From contig NC_079209.1 of the NCBI RefSeq assembly GCF_026745355.1, positions 19,382,987 to 19,446,986 of the forward strand: a stretch of 64,000 nucleotides of DNA, in the 5' to 3' direction. The DNA comes from Beta vulgaris subsp. vulgaris. Its lineage: Eukaryota; Streptophyta; Magnoliopsida; Caryophyllales; Amaranthaceae. Position 1 is the first letter of the stretch. Each line of letters begins with the position of its first letter. This document shows positions 1-11,779 of this stretch, one piece after another. Both the position numbers and the translations under genes were made by a program. The notes under the pieces were generated by a model. The model had not been told where the DNA came from. It ran no database searches and saw nothing but the letters and a program-made list of their open reading frames with translations.

Positions 1-1
1 G

Positions 2-2690
2 GGGATAGTTGGACCGGATGTCATCCAATGCGTTAACAGTTTCTTATCTTCAGGCTATCTTCTTAAAGAACAAAATAAAACCTTCATCACCCTCATTCCA
101 AAGAAGGATAGACCTCAAGAAGTCAAGGATTTTAGACCTATTAGCCTCTGCAACACATCCTACAAGATCATAGCCACGACCCTTGCAAATAAGCTAAAGT
201 CAATTCTCGGAGACATAGTTGATAAATACCAAAATGCTTTCGTTTCGGGTAGGCAAATGTCAGATAATTGTTTCATCTCACATGAAATAATCAACTGGGT
301 GAAGAACAAGAAGAAAGGTAATAACTTTGCAGGAATTCTCAAAGTTGATTTGAGCAAAGCCTATGATAGGATACGATGGGATTTTGTAGAAGCTATCCTA
401 AGGAAGATGAAGTTCCCTGAGAATTGGGTTCAATGGATAATGCAATGCATCACAACGGTTACTTATTCGATTCTCATCAATGGTGAACCTTCCAAAGTTT
501 TCAAGCCCTTAGCTGGGTTAAGACAAGGAGACCCGCTGTCTTCTTACATTTTCATATTATGCATGGAAGTACTATCTAGAAGCTTAACCCAAGCTCAAGA
601 TATCAAAACGCTCGAAGGCTTGAAAATAGCCAGGAACGCCCCAAAGATTACCCATCTTCTCTTTGCTGACGATGCTCTCTTCTTCTTCAAAGCTCTCCCA
701 AAGAATTGCTGGGCACTAAGGGACATAATCAACAACTTCTGTCGAGCCTCAGGGGAGATGATAAACTTCGATAAATCTCATGTCATTTTCAGCCCCAACA
801 CTCCCCTGAAATTCACTAGGATTATGAGAAGACCCCTTGGAGTCTCCTCTTAACCAAAGCTTGGGACCTATCTGGGGTGCCCTATGGAGGTAGATGGGAG
901 ATCAACAGCTCATTTCAACTCCATATTATCAAAAGTGGTTGAGAGAATTACGTCTTGGAAGTTTATCAACCTTTCACAAGCAGGAAAATTGATCTTAATA
1001 AACACAATCCTAACCTCTCTAGTTTCCCACATTTTATCAATATATATCCTCCCTGCAAAGATATCAAAGCAACTATCTTCTACTCTACTAAAGTTTTGGT
1101 GGTCCTCGAGCTCAGATAAGAAGCCTATTTACTGGAGGAGCAGGGATGTCTTGGAGCAACACAAGTCCAATGGAGGCCTAAGCTTTAGGAACATCCAAAT
1201 AACAAACAAAGCACTCCTATTCAATCAAGCTTGGAGAATTCATAATTCAAAGGAAACGCTGGTCTACCAAATCTTTAAAGCCAAATACAAAAAAGATCCT
1301 ATACAGCTAGTCATGGATAACGAAAAACCAACTAAACCTTCCTACGCCTTCAACAGCCTATTCAAAGCCTGCTCTTCTTTCAAAAATGGCCTCTACAAAA
1401 AGCTAGGAAATGGTAAATCAATCAACCTTGTTCAAGATAGATGGAGTGCATCTTCTGATCTCAAACCCCTCATTACGAATCATCATCAGGATAATGACCA
1501 TCCTATCATGGTCGCGGATCTCATTGATGATACCAAGAATTGGAAAGCAAGCAAAGTTTGGCAAAACTTTTCTCCGGAGAAGGCTAGAATCATCCTTGCC
1601 CTTCACATTCCACAATGCGATACAGAGGATACAATAGAATGGAGCCACACCAAGTCAGGTAACTTCTCAGTCAAATCAGGATACTGGTTCCTCAAAGCGT
1701 CCAGTGAGAATCCCAACCCAATAAATCCTTTCTGGAGAATGCTCTGGAAATCAAATATTTTCCCAAAGTGGAAACACTTTTTATGGAAAATCATGGTAAA
1801 TGCTTTACCGACAGCAGACAACCTATTGAAGAGAAACATTCAAATCTCTTCCTCCAATTGCAAACTATGCGAGAATTGGCAAGAAGGAACAGCTCACATT
1901 CTGAGAGACTGTCAAATATCCCAAAGAATTTGGTCTATTACTATGGGCATTTCGACGGGAAACAGCCAGCACATCCCTATACAAGATTGGATAAAGAACT
2001 TCCTAAATTTCTTCAGGAAGAAAAAAGAAGATGGGGAAGAAATGGCTCTCAAATTTATATCGACCATGTGGAGTATTTGGCTTCATAGAAATGAGATAAC
2101 CTTCAACAACATAAGTACAAACCCGGGTAGAATAATCGAGCTACAACGAAGCTGCTACTATAGAGCAAGGGAAAGTGCTCAAAGATCAAAACAAGAACAA
2201 ATCCCAGGAGTCTGTAATACAGAAGAAACGAAACAAGAGGAGGATAAATCTTGGGTTTTGGGCAACAGAACACCGAACAGAATCCAGATTATAGTAGTAG
2301 ACGGAGCATGGAAGAAGAAGCAAAAAACAGGTCAATGGCAAGCAGCTGTAGCATGGAAGAATATATCACATCCCGATGGAGACGAATTCGCATCCAGGGT
2401 CTTTGCCTCCTCCCCATTACAAACTGAAGCTTACGCAATACTTCAAGCTACAAAGGACATGGACTGGAAATGCTCGGATATAAGTATAAAAACAGATAAC
2501 CAAGAAGTTATAAGAGCTCTCAACCACCAGAGAAAGGCAGACAAGAGCATCTCCTCGATAATATATATATGAAATAAAGCAAAGAGCTCGTAGTTTTCAA
2601 TTTTTTTCTTGTGAAAAAGTAAAGCGTGAGGATGTGTCCCTAGCTCACAACCTAGCCAGAAAGGCAAGAATAGGGACTTATTTCTCTTAG
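2..2690 (+). pseudogene. LINE ORF2 remnant: reverse transcriptase, zf-RVT, RNase H
   Basis: This frame is open from base 2 and encodes the polymerase of a non-LTR retrotransposon, which copies its RNA at a nicked chromosomal site. Visible RT motifs are FRPISLCN near 132, KVDLSKAYDRI near 340-370, LRQGDPLSS near 520 and the catalytic FADD near 662. A TAA at 851-853 breaks the frame, which then continues in the same phase. A zf-RVT-like domain with CKLCENW and a following H and C lies at about 1726-1930. RNase H follows with VVDGAW near 2295, TEAYA near 2425 and KTDNQE near 2491. A slip in the short TA run near 2560-2571 shifts the phase. The last RNase H part (AHNLARKAR) then reads on to a TAG at 2688-2690. 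Confidence 0.92.
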
Positions 2691-2710
2691 CATTTTTATT
2701 GTTTAACCCA

Positions 2711-2740
2711 TTGTCAAAAAAATAAAAAAAAATAAAAAAG
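2711..2740 (+). repeat. A-rich 3' tail of the LINE
   Basis: A run of A broken by single T residues follows about 20 bases after the ORF2 stop. This is the expected 3' tail of a LINE and marks the element's right border. Confidence 0.75.
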
Positions 2741-3260
2741 TACAACAACGTAAAAGCCTTGATCTATAAGGCATATTCACAACATTATAAGGAAAAATTG
2801 GAATATAAGAGGCATTAATTAATAATTTGGTTGTTTCACAAATTCGAGAATCAACTCTAGAATATTCAAGTCGCCTTTGATTGGCCACAACCCTAGAAAT
2901 AAACTAATTAATCACACATGGATATGTAAAGAAAAGCAAATCTATATTTAACGAGAATTTAGTCACACGTGGATAGTCCATAAATAATCTTACAAAAGTT
3001 GCACAAGTTGTGTTAATCACACATGGATATCTAATAGTCCAAGATTCCAAATACACAAATTAATCACACATGGAAATCTAATAGTCCAAGATTGCAACTA
3101 AACTAATTAATCACACATAATTGTCAAGATTCTAAATACGAAAAATTAAACAAAATAGAGGCAGTATCATACTAAACACACTAAATTTCATATCCCATAA
3201 ATCATGTATCACTTGTGATTTTGTGAATTACTCTTTTCTATTGGTTGGTACTATCAAGAC
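2741..3260. repeat. AT-rich spacer with degenerate direct repeats
   Basis: No gene is seen. Between about 2908 and 3120 a short unit with the core TTAATCACACATGGA recurs four to five times, two copies being followed by CTAATAGTCCAAGATT. The unit is irregularly spaced, so it is a decayed short repeat rather than a clean satellite. Confidence 0.55.
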
Positions 3261-3395
3261 TGTTATAACGGACGTGCGAAAGAACAAATAACGAATGCAA
3301 AAACAATAACAAACACACACAAATTTATGTGGTTCACCATTGATATGTTGTCGATGTCCATGAGCAGGAGAGAGAATAGCTTTATTGATCTTGAG
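3261..3395 (-). repeat. 3' LTR relic of copia J
   Basis: The bases from TGTTATAACGGACG to TTGAG match 6441-6575 with few differences. The similarity then stops abruptly in an A/T-rich run, so only the terminal third of the LTR remains. Confidence 0.8.
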
Positions 3396-3613
3396 TTTTA
3401 AAAAAAAATTTCTGAAATTTTCCTACCAAAAAAAAAATTTAAAAAAAAAATTTTTTCGACATTTTTTTACTCATAATCTCACATTTTCTGAAATTAAAGA
3501 GAAGAGAAACGAAACAAAAATGAAAATACTAAACCCAAAACAAAAAAAAGAACGAAACGAAAATGAAAATGAAAAAAAGGAACAAAAACTAATATACGGA
3601 AGAGAAGAAATTA

Positions 3614-3755
3614 TAGATCTGAAAATACAAGAACATTAATCAAAATAAAGATGAAAATACAAGAACATTAATCAAAACAAAGAGAAGTATACAAGAACAT
3701 TAATCAAAACAAAGAGAAGTATACAAGAACATTATAGATCTGAAAATACAAGAAC
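3614..3755. repeat. Tandem repeat, about 35-bp unit, four copies
   Basis: A unit containing ATACAAGAACATTA and TCAAAACAAAGAGA repeats four times in direct orientation. The first and last copies also share GATCTGAAA. It lies inside the CACTA-derived segment and has no coding sense. Confidence 0.8.
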
Positions 3756-4207
3756 TACCTCGAAACATTAACCTAATTAATAATGTTTAAATACATAAAA
3801 CAAAACCCTAATACATAATTAAGGAAAAAAAAATTTCAGAAAAACTTAAAATGCCTATTTGGAGGCTTAAACGAACTCGGATGGCTTAAAAAGCCTAAAC
3901 GTCACAGCATAGCAGTGAGTTTGACTCGTTGGCCCGTTCCGCTTCCGAAAAGGTATCACAATAGGCAATCGGACTCTGTCGGCATGATTAGTGCAAATCA
4001 TTTCAACGTTTTTATCGCAACGTTTCTGGGAGTTTTTGAGAGAGAAGAGAGGATGAGAGAGAAGGAGGAGAGGGAGGAGGGACGTGAGAGAAGGAGGAAA
4101 AGGAATAATGAGGGACGTGAGAGAGGAGAGAGAAGAATGAGGGATATATTTGACGAATCCCGCTTAATATTTGAAACCCGCGAACTTTTTTATTTCAATT
4201 TTTTTTG

Positions 4208-4456
4208 GAAAGGCTGCGCTTTTTTAAAAAAGCGCAGCCCTACATAGCAGAAGGGCTGCACTTTTTTAGAAAGCGCAGCCCTTCACTTAGTAGGGCTGGG
4301 CTTTTATGAAATGCGCAGCCCTTCTGTAGGTAAGAAGGGCTGCGCTTTTCCTAAAAGCGCAGCCCTACTAAGTGAAGGGATGCACTTTTTAAAAAAGCGC
4401 AGCCCTTTTGCTATGTAGGGCTGCGCTTTTAGGAAAAGCGCAGCCCTTCCTGTGTA
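4208..4456. repeat. Subterminal inverted-repeat array of the CACTA element
   Basis: About ten copies of GGGCTGCGCTTTT and its reverse complement AAAAGCGCAGCCC alternate, so neighbouring copies pair into perfect or near-perfect hairpins, for example 4213-4241 and 4418-4446. In En/Spm elements such subterminal motifs bind the TnpA-type protein. That role here is inferred from position next to the terminus. Confidence 0.85.
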
Positions 4457-4481
4457 GCCCTTTCGATTTTTTCCCCTAGTG

Positions 4482-6391
4482 TATATATAGCCCTATGCTC
4501 CGACTGAGACCAAATTCTATAACCATTCACCCCATCTCCATCTCCTACAAACACTCCTCTTTTAGGTATTGGCTCCAACTTACCCTAATTTACATGATAG
4601 TAAACACTACAACCAAAAGCTCACATATTAGAGTAATATGCTGACTTACCTAACCGCATCTCATATGGTGTTTTGAGATTGATTCCAGAGTGATGTCCAT
4701 GGTTGATCATATTACATGTTATACAAACGGCTTCTCCCTAAAACCTTCTAGTCATCCCAGCAGTAGAGAGCATGCATCAAACTCTCTTTAGAAGTGTCTG
4801 ATTCATTCGTTCAGCTACACCATTTAGTTGTGGTGTATCCTTGACAGTATGATGCCTAGCAATATCTTCATTCTTGCATAACTCATTGAACTCAAACAAA
4901 TAAAACTCCATAGATTATCAGTTTGCAGCCTTTTGATCTTCTTTCTAGTTTGATTCTCCACCAAAGCCTTCCATTGATTGAAATTATTGAAAGCTTCACC
5001 TTTTGATTTCATTATGATCACCCAAGTCATCCTTGAAAAATCATCAATGAAAGATATAAAGTACATGTGACCTCCCAAAGACTCAACAGGAGTCGGGCCC
5101 CGACAATCGGAGTGGATATAATCAAGAGTACCTTTTTCATTTGTGAATGCGCTTAGGAATCGTGCTACGATGTAGTTTCCCAAAAATACAGTGCTCACAA
5201 GATTCAAGGTTTATGACTTTATAGCCACCCGGAAGATCTGCCTTGGAGAGAATTTGCATTCCTCTCTCACTCATGTGCCTAAGTGTCATATACCATAGCT
5301 TGCTCATATCCTCCTTCTGAATATCAGATAAAGCAACAATACCTGAACCTGAGAGAGTAGAACCTTGCAAGATATACAAAGTTCACACTTGATACCCTTC
5401 AGCACATCCTTTGAACCCTTGCAGACATACATAATTCTACCCCCACCTCTGAAACTGAACCCCAAACTATCTAGGAGGCTAAGCAAAATTGATCAGATTC
5501 GTAGTCATCTATGGAGCATGTATAACATTATTGAATGTGGAAAATGTATCATTATGTGTCCGGATCATAATGGAGCCAATTCCAACTGTCTTGCGGACTG
5601 CACTGTTAGCCATTGAAATATTTCCCCCATCTACATGCTCATAAGTAGTGAACCACTCCCTACGAGGACTCACATGATACGACGTTCCAGAATCAGGAAC
5701 CCACACATCATTGCAATGTGATTGTTCATTATCAACTAAAGAAAAATCATCCTTAGAATTTGAATCTTCTGTTACAACAACAGCAGAACTCGACCCAGAT
5801 TTATTATCCTAATGATTCTTCTTTGGACATTCCTTCTTCCAATGTCCCATCTTCTTATAGTAATTATAGAGATCATTCGGTTTAGGACCCATTTTGGAAT
5901 TTTCGGGTTTTCTGAAATTCATTTTCCTAGAATTCCCATGTCTCTTACTACTGTTGGCCACTATCTACTAGAGGCTTGACTATCCGTACATGTACTACCA
6001 GCTGCCTTATGATGCAGTTCCCTAATATGAAGACATTATATAACCTCTTCTAGGGACACATAATCCTTACCAACGATGGTAAAGAAAACAAGCAAAATTA
6101 AAACGAATTCCTCATCCTCCACCTTAACATCAATATTATGCAATTCAAGCAAAATCCTATTTAATTGATCAATCCGATCCTCTGCGACTTGAGTGATGAT
6201 GTCGTTAGCCAAACACAACATGATCGTTGAATGTGCCTTCTCCTCCAGAGCGGTCATCTCAGTGGTAACCGAATCAGATGACTTCTTTGCCAACGATTTC
6301 CATAACCCTTGTGCTTCAGTAAATCCTGCATATTTATTTGCCACAAACTAAAACTATGTCTCCCAGTGAATTTATCGATTTTCACATTCAT
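4482..6391 (-). pseudogene. Copia J gag-protease-integrase remnant
   Basis: The minus-strand gag ATG is at 6391-6389, followed by KIDKFTG and SLWQ typical of copia gag. A frameshift comes near 6330. The CCHC zinc knuckle near 5850-5810 has lost its first two cysteines (YNYYKKMGHWKKEC). The protease motif is VPDSGTSYHV near 5700, with D-S-G kept. Next come the pre-integrase (WYMTLRHMSERGMQIL, HCIFGK) near 5310-5170 and the integrase core (SDCRGPTPV, FIDDFSR, RLQTDN) near 5120-4900. A zone around KTPYE and VFVGDGDG runs to 4482, where the CACTA cut it. Several stops are present. It once encoded the capsid, protease and DNA-joining enzyme. Confidence 0.85.
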
Positions 6392-6425
6392 CCCAGAGAT
6401 CTCTCTCACTCAGATCAAAACCAAA

Positions 6426-6437
6426 GCTTTGATACCA
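6426..6437 (-). other. Primer binding site of copia J
   Basis: The minus strand reads TGGTATCAAAGC three bases inside the LTR edge at 6441. It matches the initiator-methionine tRNA 3' end motif TGGTATCAGAGC used by plant copia elements, with one change. Confidence 0.85.
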
Positions 6438-6440
6438 GTA

Positions 6441-6866
6441 TGTTAAAACGGATGTGAGAAAGAACAAATAACGAATGCAAAAACAATAACAAACACACAC
6501 TATTTTATGTGATTCCCCAACGATGTGTTGGCTACGTCCACGAACAGGAGAGAGAATAGCTTTATTGATCTTGAGGAATTTCAAAATTACAGATGTGGTT
6601 ATGAACTAATCGTCGTATTAACGAATTAAGTTAAAACACTATATATACCCTGATACAAAATCGCGCGTCCCACGTCAAAACCACACTCACCCGGTTGTCC
6701 GGGCCAAACCGCCCGGTTGCAAGGGCCAAGCCACCCAATCGGGAGCGCAAGCCATATTTTTCGTACATCTCCACGGTCACTCGCTCGGGCACCGCTCGGC
6801 GAGCGACTCCAGACGCTCGTCACGAGCACCCAACACGCCTATTTCTTTCGCGCTTTAACCAGATTC
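6441..6866 (-). repeat. 5' LTR of copia J
   Basis: The LTR starts with TGTTAAAACGG on the plus strand next to the PBS. A TATA-like CTATATATAC lies at 6639-6648, read as a promoter on the minus strand. The outer border is placed at 6866 because AAGAC follows, matching the five bases left of 3261. The LTR does not end in the usual CA there, so the outer border is less certain than the inner one. Confidence 0.65.
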
Positions 6867-6871
6867 AAGAC

Positions 6872-8339
6872 ATATATCTTACAACTACTTCCCACTGTTT
6901 AATAAATAATTTTTTTTTAAAAAGGTACAAAAGAACTGTAGTAAGAAAAACGACACACATGTGTTAAACGAATCGTAAGACAAAAAGTTCGGACTTGCTA
7001 TTTTGTCCCACCTATTGCGCAACCCTCCATTTCCTTCTTGCCCAAATCTTGATCCTGGGTTTCTTGCTACTTGCTAGGCTACTAGCTACTAGCTACGAAC
7101 TCTTCTAACCTGCACCTCTCTTTAAGTCGCAATATTCGTGGTAGAACTACTTGAACGAGAAAATTGAAACTGCCCTATAACAATGGGCCCTACCCATGTT
7201 TTACCTCGATGTAACTGCATTAACCATAATGCAAATTTGGCAATACCATAATCGATCAAACCAATTTTTGTCATAATTTGCAAGGAATTTCGACATAAAG
7301 GTATAAGTTCGGACTTTTGGATCGAATGACAGTACTTGACAACTGCTTCTTCGGGGTAGGGTTGCTTTTTGCGTGCCCGCGTAAAGTTGTGTATTAACTA
7401 CCTTCATATCTGCTATATGGACCAGTATTTATTGCAAGCTGACTATCGACATAGAGTAACATGGCATGCATGCATATGATTGATGATTTACCTAAATCTG
7501 TTTTTTGTTCTTTTTTGGCAGCTGTGATTTATCGAAGATAGCCAATTATTTGTGCAAAACTGCATATAAATGAATTGGTCATCTCTGTCCTGGCGTCTGG
7601 CGAGAGCTGGCTTCATCTTTTTCCAGATTTTGACCAGGTCCAAATGGTCTCAAATCCAAATGGTCTCAAATCCTTTATCTTGATTATGCCTTGTTAATTT
7701 ATTATGAGTTTTAGCACCTTTAACTCTCGAGGATGCCAGCCCAAAGTCATCCAACAAAGCTTTTGATAGGAATCTTGTTATATGCGTCAAGATTGGACTA
7801 TTTCTAGCTTACTATTTTGAGTATTAAACTAGTTGTTGTTTCGGACCATGTTCCGGACTACAAATGTGAAATTGAAGTTTAAAATCAAACATTTGAGAGA
7901 AATGGACACAAAAAAATTATAGGTTGTGGAGTGTGCTTAAGAAATGATATTATAGTTCCGTTTAAAAAAAATGATATAATAAATTATAATATGAATTATT
8001 CATCAATACAATCCTCGGCTTCAAGAGAGCGCATATATAGAAATATATAATTACCTACAAATAACATGATACAACCTTATTTTTGAATGTTAGGCTAATG
8101 TGTAAGAATATAACCAATGTATTGATTAAAGGGTGTAGTAGTGTTAATTACGGAGGTTATAAAAATTTGAATGGTTTTATTTTTAATAAAATACTATCGA
8201 AAGCTGTGACATGCTATTGTTTGCATTAGTTTGATAAGTATTAATACATACAATTGTATTCAATTGTTTTAAAAATAGAATTATCATATTGCAATATATC
8301 TGAGATTTGGTTTCTCGAATATAAAAAAGAAGAAGTCGA
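6872..8339. other. No recognisable gene or element
   Basis: This AT-rich stretch has only short open frames without family resemblance. It contains no clear terminal repeats, poly-A tail or tRNA boxes. It may be host intergenic sequence or very old repeats. Confidence 0.5.
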
Positions 8340-8763
8340 ACATACCTGATCACGACGCGGCGACGATGCCGCCAAGGAAGCTCACCGACGACGGCAGCGG
8401 CGTGAAGATGAGCAACAATATAGAGGGGAGGCGTCGGTTTCTCCAACTTAGCCTTAGGGTTCTTTGTTTATGAAATGATTCGAATATAGTGAGATATGAA
8501 AAAATGTAGTAGTTTAAAATTTCGAAATTACAAACCGCTAAGCGGTCGGTGAACTCAACAAAGTGGTTGGTAATCAGCAACTACGCATTAAACATCGCTC
8601 AATCGGTTAGTAATCAACTGCAGAAGAAATTAAGCAGTCGGTTAATTTTAAAGTCGGACGGTAAAGAACCTATATTTGGATAATGATCGGTATTTTAATT
8701 ATCAGCAACTTATTTTCTGACGATCAGCACAATCAGTTGCTAAAACATTTGATTCTAGTAGTG
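8340..8763 (-). mobile_element. CACTA right-end remnant
   Basis: TAGTAGTG at 8756-8763 reads CACTACTAGAATC on the minus strand, a CACTA terminus. Inward are several copies of a GGTTAGTAATCA / GCGGTCGGT type motif (8530-8660). At 8343-8460 a GC-richer piece reads on the minus strand as a leader ending in a splice donor (CAGGTATG). No left terminus was found, so this is a fragment. Confidence 0.65.
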
Positions 8764-8980
8764 TTGTATTTAAATAAATTTTTTACCACAAAATTAACAT
8801 GAGATTGTTGACGAAATTACTACTAATGTAGCATCTCACTCATACAATGATATCAAAACATCCAGCTTGGACACACAGAAAACTTCACCAAGTTAACCTC
8901 ATCATAGTTGCATTTCACCTGACTATTCTTTCGTTAACAAACTCTAATGATGGTAGTCATTACTATTGTAATCAGCTTAG

Positions 8981-9149
8981 TGTAAATACTTGTATTAGAT
9001 CCTAGTTTGGAGATTCATTCATTCAATTTGTTTTTCTTTTCTTCTCTGTAAGAATTCTATCTCAAATGAATAAACTAGTTCTTAGTATCTCAGCTCAATA
9101 AAGAGAGTCATGAAGATAAAATTATATGTCTACTTCGATTGATTTCTTA
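8981..9149 (+). repeat. 5' LTR of copia A
   Basis: This shares TAAATACTTGTATTAGATCC and most of the next 150 bases with 26035-26202. A decayed PBS (TATCAGAGC) follows at 9149-9157. The outer border is approximate. Confidence 0.75.
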
Positions 9150-9426
9150 TATCAGAGCATCCAGATTCAATCCTGGATTTTCTTCGCTTCAATTGAAGTT
9201 CTATTTTCTCGAAATTGTCTCGAATTTTTTAGCTCATTTTCTCGGAATTCTCATTTGTTAATTGATCTTTGTTGTATTGAATTTCAATTTCAATTAATTC
9301 AATTCGTTTCAACTAATAAATTATCAAGCTCAGTTCTCACAATTATCTTGACTCAATCTGTGATTCACCTTCAACTTTGACCTAATTTCTCCGCCATTTT
9401 CAAATTTTCTATGTTTTAATCTATTA

Positions 9427-9887
9427 ATGGAAGAAACTAGTCCATAAGCATGAAACGAGCAAACAGTTGATCCTTCAGAGGATTATACTTCTCCACTATA
9501 TCTTCATTCTTCCGGTAATCCAGGAATCAAGCTTGTATCTGAAAAATTCAATGTTGAAGCTTACACTAACTGGAAAAGATCAATGATGATCAACTTGTTT
9601 GCAAAAAACAAGCTAGCTAGGCTTTATCGACGAAACTGTTCATAAGCCTACGCCAGGAAAAAAAATGCAAGCTTGGGAAAGACGTAATTTTGTGCTAATT
9701 TCATGGATTCTTCGAGTACGTTATGGACTAGAACTTGGCTCCAAGTGTGTTATATTTCTGCACAACACATGAAATATGGTTAATTATTAAAGAGCATATT
9801 GGTGCATCATCTGGAGTTGTTCTATATTTTGTACAACAATCTCTTGATGGAATGAAGCAAGGTACTGACAATATTTTATTATTTTTC
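9427..9887 (+). pseudogene. Copia A gag, first part
   Basis: From ATG 9427 the translation shows EKFNVEAYTNWKRSM near 9550-9590, as at the start of copia gag proteins, and then LFAKNKLA. Stops and shifts are frequent. The frame is cut at 9887 by copia B and resumes at 18144. Confidence 0.75.
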
Positions 9888-10160
9888 TGTTGGAAATATG
9901 ATGTCTTACATTAATGATGTAATAGGCTGCTGCTATTGTAGTGGACTATGGCCCCTTTTTTTGTCCTATTCAATCAAGCTGGTAGTAAGTAGTTTCCTTC
10001 TGATTTCCTAGTTTGTCTTGTAGTAGACGTGGTTGTACTAGGGACTACTATACATGATGAGCCTAGGGTGTAATAGAGAGGCAACTTTGGGATTGCCACA
10101 TTCACTGAGAATTCAATAGAGAGCTTCTACTCTTTCCCGCTCATTTCTTTTTACTCTTCA
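9888..10160 (+). repeat. 5' LTR of copia B
   Basis: It is 273 bp, TG to CA, directly followed by the PBS. Compared with the 3' LTR it lacks about 30 bp of GCTGCTGCTATTGTAGTG-type duplication. Its TATA-box position reads ACTATACATG where the 3' LTR has ACTATATATAA, so the promoter may be weakened. Confidence 0.93.
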
Positions 10161-10172
10161 TGGTATCAGAGC
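10161..10172 (+). other. Primer binding site of copia B
   Basis: TGGTATCAGAGC lies directly after the LTR. It is the perfect initiator-methionine tRNA primer motif of plant copia elements. Confidence 0.93.
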
Positions 10173-10286
10173 TTTGGTACCTGTTGAAAGCTCTCAATCA
10201 AAATCAGGAGAAGTGCAGTTAAAGATCATATTTTTTTAACTATCCTTAGTTCATTCAAGTGTGAGAAACCTCTGAATCCCCCCTCA

Positions 10287-11096
10287 ATGTCTAAAGAAAA
10301 ATTCAGATTGTCTGATATACAACACCCTCTATACTTACACCCATCTGAAGGGCCAAATTCCTTCTCTGTGGAAAAGCTTCCAGGATCTGCTGACTATAGA
10401 TCATGGCGCAGATCAATGGAAATCTCTCTAGCTGCAAAGAGAAAACTGGGGTTTATAACTGGAATAGTGAAGAAGGAGGTTGAAGATACAACAAAAGCTG
10501 AGCAGTGGGAGACCTGCAACAGCATGGTGATAGCATGGATCCATGGGTCTGTCTCAGAACAGATCAAGAAGACCATTCTATACTACAACACTGCCAAAGA
10601 GGTATGGGATCATCTTGAAACCATGTACAATGTAACTAATGCTTCAAGAAAATACAGACTTGAAAAAGATATGTATGAAACAAAACAGAATGACTCAAAA
10701 ATACATGAGTTTTACATCCTGATGAAGGGGCTATGGGAAGAGCAAGATTCTCTAAACATATTGCCAGCCATCACTGAAATGACTCTTGAAATAAACACAT
10801 TTGTGAGAGCATTGAATGCTCATAAAGAGGAACAAAGACTCTTTCAATTTCTCAATGGACTTCATGAGAAGTATGGAGCTCAGAGAAGTAATTTCCTCAT
10901 GCAAAGTCCTCTTCCAAGTGTTGAGGTTGTATGTGCTACACTCCGACAAGAAGAGATGCAGAGAGATATCTTAGATATCTCTAAACTGACCATTGAATCA
11001 TCAGTTATGTATAGCATGGGACAACAGACGAAAATATGCACAGCTTATAGGAAGAAAAATCACACTGCTGATGTATGCTGGACCATTGTGGGTTAG
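10287..11096 (+). pseudogene. Copia B gag
   Basis: ATG 10287 begins 269 residues of copia-type gag. The N-terminus has LYLHPSEGPN and a YRSWRRSMEISL motif, followed by MVIAWIHGS and a conserved SRKYRLEKDMYE helix. The last part should hold a CCHC knuckle but reads CTAYRKKNHTADVCW: the second cysteine and the G-H spacing are disturbed. A TAG at 11094-11096 ends the frame, while the next codons continue the same protein in phase. It would form the virus-like particle shell. Confidence 0.92.
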
Positions 11097-11672
11097 CCTA
11101 AAACTCACCCTAAAAACAGGAAAGAAAGATATTGTAGAAGGGAGGAAGGAAAAACTAGAACTGGAAATAGGTGGAACAAACCTAAGGTGTATGATACAAA
11201 GCTTGTAGCAAATGCTCAAACTGATGGGCATGAAAACATCCAGACTCTCACTCAACAACAAATAGCACAGTTGCTGAAACTCTTACCAACCAGCTCTAGG
11301 GTTGGATTAGAGAGTGAGGAAGAGATTGAATCTGGGTTTGCAGGTATGATAACTTATTGTTCTGCTACTGTTGATTTGAAAAATTGGGTACTAGATACAG
11401 GGGCCTCTGATCACATGATATGTGATGAGAAAATGTTGACTGGTGCTGTGAACATATGCAAAAAACCTAACATCAATCTCCCTAATGGAAGTAGCTTACA
11501 TATATCTCATATCAGTGATATTCACTTGAAAAAAGGGTTGTTTTTTAAAGATGTCTTATGTGTGCCTGATTTTAAACACAATCTTTTGTCAGTCAACAAA
11601 CTTGTGTTACATAATCAGTGTAGTGTCAAGTTATTTCATGACATTTGTGTGATTCAGGACTCTCATACTTAG
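11097..11672 (+). pseudogene. Copia B gag C-terminus and aspartic protease
   Basis: This continues the gag frame after the stop. A basic linker is followed by QQQIAQLLKLLPTSS. The protease active site WVLDTGASDHM at about 11385-11418 is intact (D-T-G), and LPNGSSLHI and VLCVPDFKHNLLSVNKL follow, all typical of copia proteases. A TAG at 11670-11672 interrupts before the GMYYLV segment, and a frameshift follows near 11775. Confidence 0.92.
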
Positions 11673-11779
11673 AGACTTAGAGGGGTAGAAAGAGCTTACA
11701 ATGGGATGTATTACTTGGTGGAGGTACCAACTAAGAAGATGCTAGAAGAAGCTGTGAAAAGAAGGAAGAAAAAGAAAAC

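Larger units (their letters stand above)
1..2740 (+). mobile_element. L1-like LINE, 3' part (5' end outside window)
   Basis: The window opens inside a non-LTR retrotransposon read on the plus strand. In order it shows reverse transcriptase, a zf-RVT domain and an RNase H domain, then a short 3' end and an A-rich tail at about 2711-2740. This order is that of plant L1-like elements with a C-terminal RNase H. The endonuclease and ORF1 would lie upstream of base 1. The copy is dead, with an in-frame stop and a frameshift. The 5' target-site duplication is not visible. Confidence 0.93.
3396..4481 (-). mobile_element. CACTA element end, left side truncated
   Basis: The right border is TAGTG at 4477-4481. 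Read on the minus strand it gives a CACTA terminus, CACTAGGGGAAAAAATCG. Inside it are alternating direct and inverted copies of a GGGCTGCGCTTTT motif, then a purine-rich strip (4040-4140) that is a pyrimidine-rich leader on the minus strand. The insertion interrupts the copia J integrase/RT frame just right of 4481. No matching left terminus is found, so the border at 3396 is only where the LTR similarity ends. The structure is known of En/Spm elements; truncation is inferred. Confidence 0.75.
3261..6866 (-). mobile_element. Ty1/copia retrotransposon J (reverse, defective)
   Basis: On the minus strand, from high to low coordinates, are a 5' LTR (6441-6866), a PBS, gag, protease and integrase, then a CACTA insertion and a 3' LTR relic (3261-3395). 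The two LTR pieces share their first 135 bases closely. AAGAC lies just before 3261 and again at 6867-6871, a plausible 5-bp target-site duplication. Reverse transcriptase and RNase H are absent, so the element lost its 3' half when the CACTA entered or afterwards. The integrase reads like Tnt1/Tork-type elements (RLQTDN and CML-type motifs), which is inference. Confidence 0.85.

Noticed and set aside
4208..4456. CRISPR-like array
   Set aside because: The repeats alternate orientation and the spacing is hairpin-like. The context is a plant transposon end, and CRISPR arrays are prokaryotic.
8126..8138. TAGTAGTG at 8131-8138 as another CACTA right end
   Set aside because: There are no subterminal repeats inward of it and no paired left terminus.
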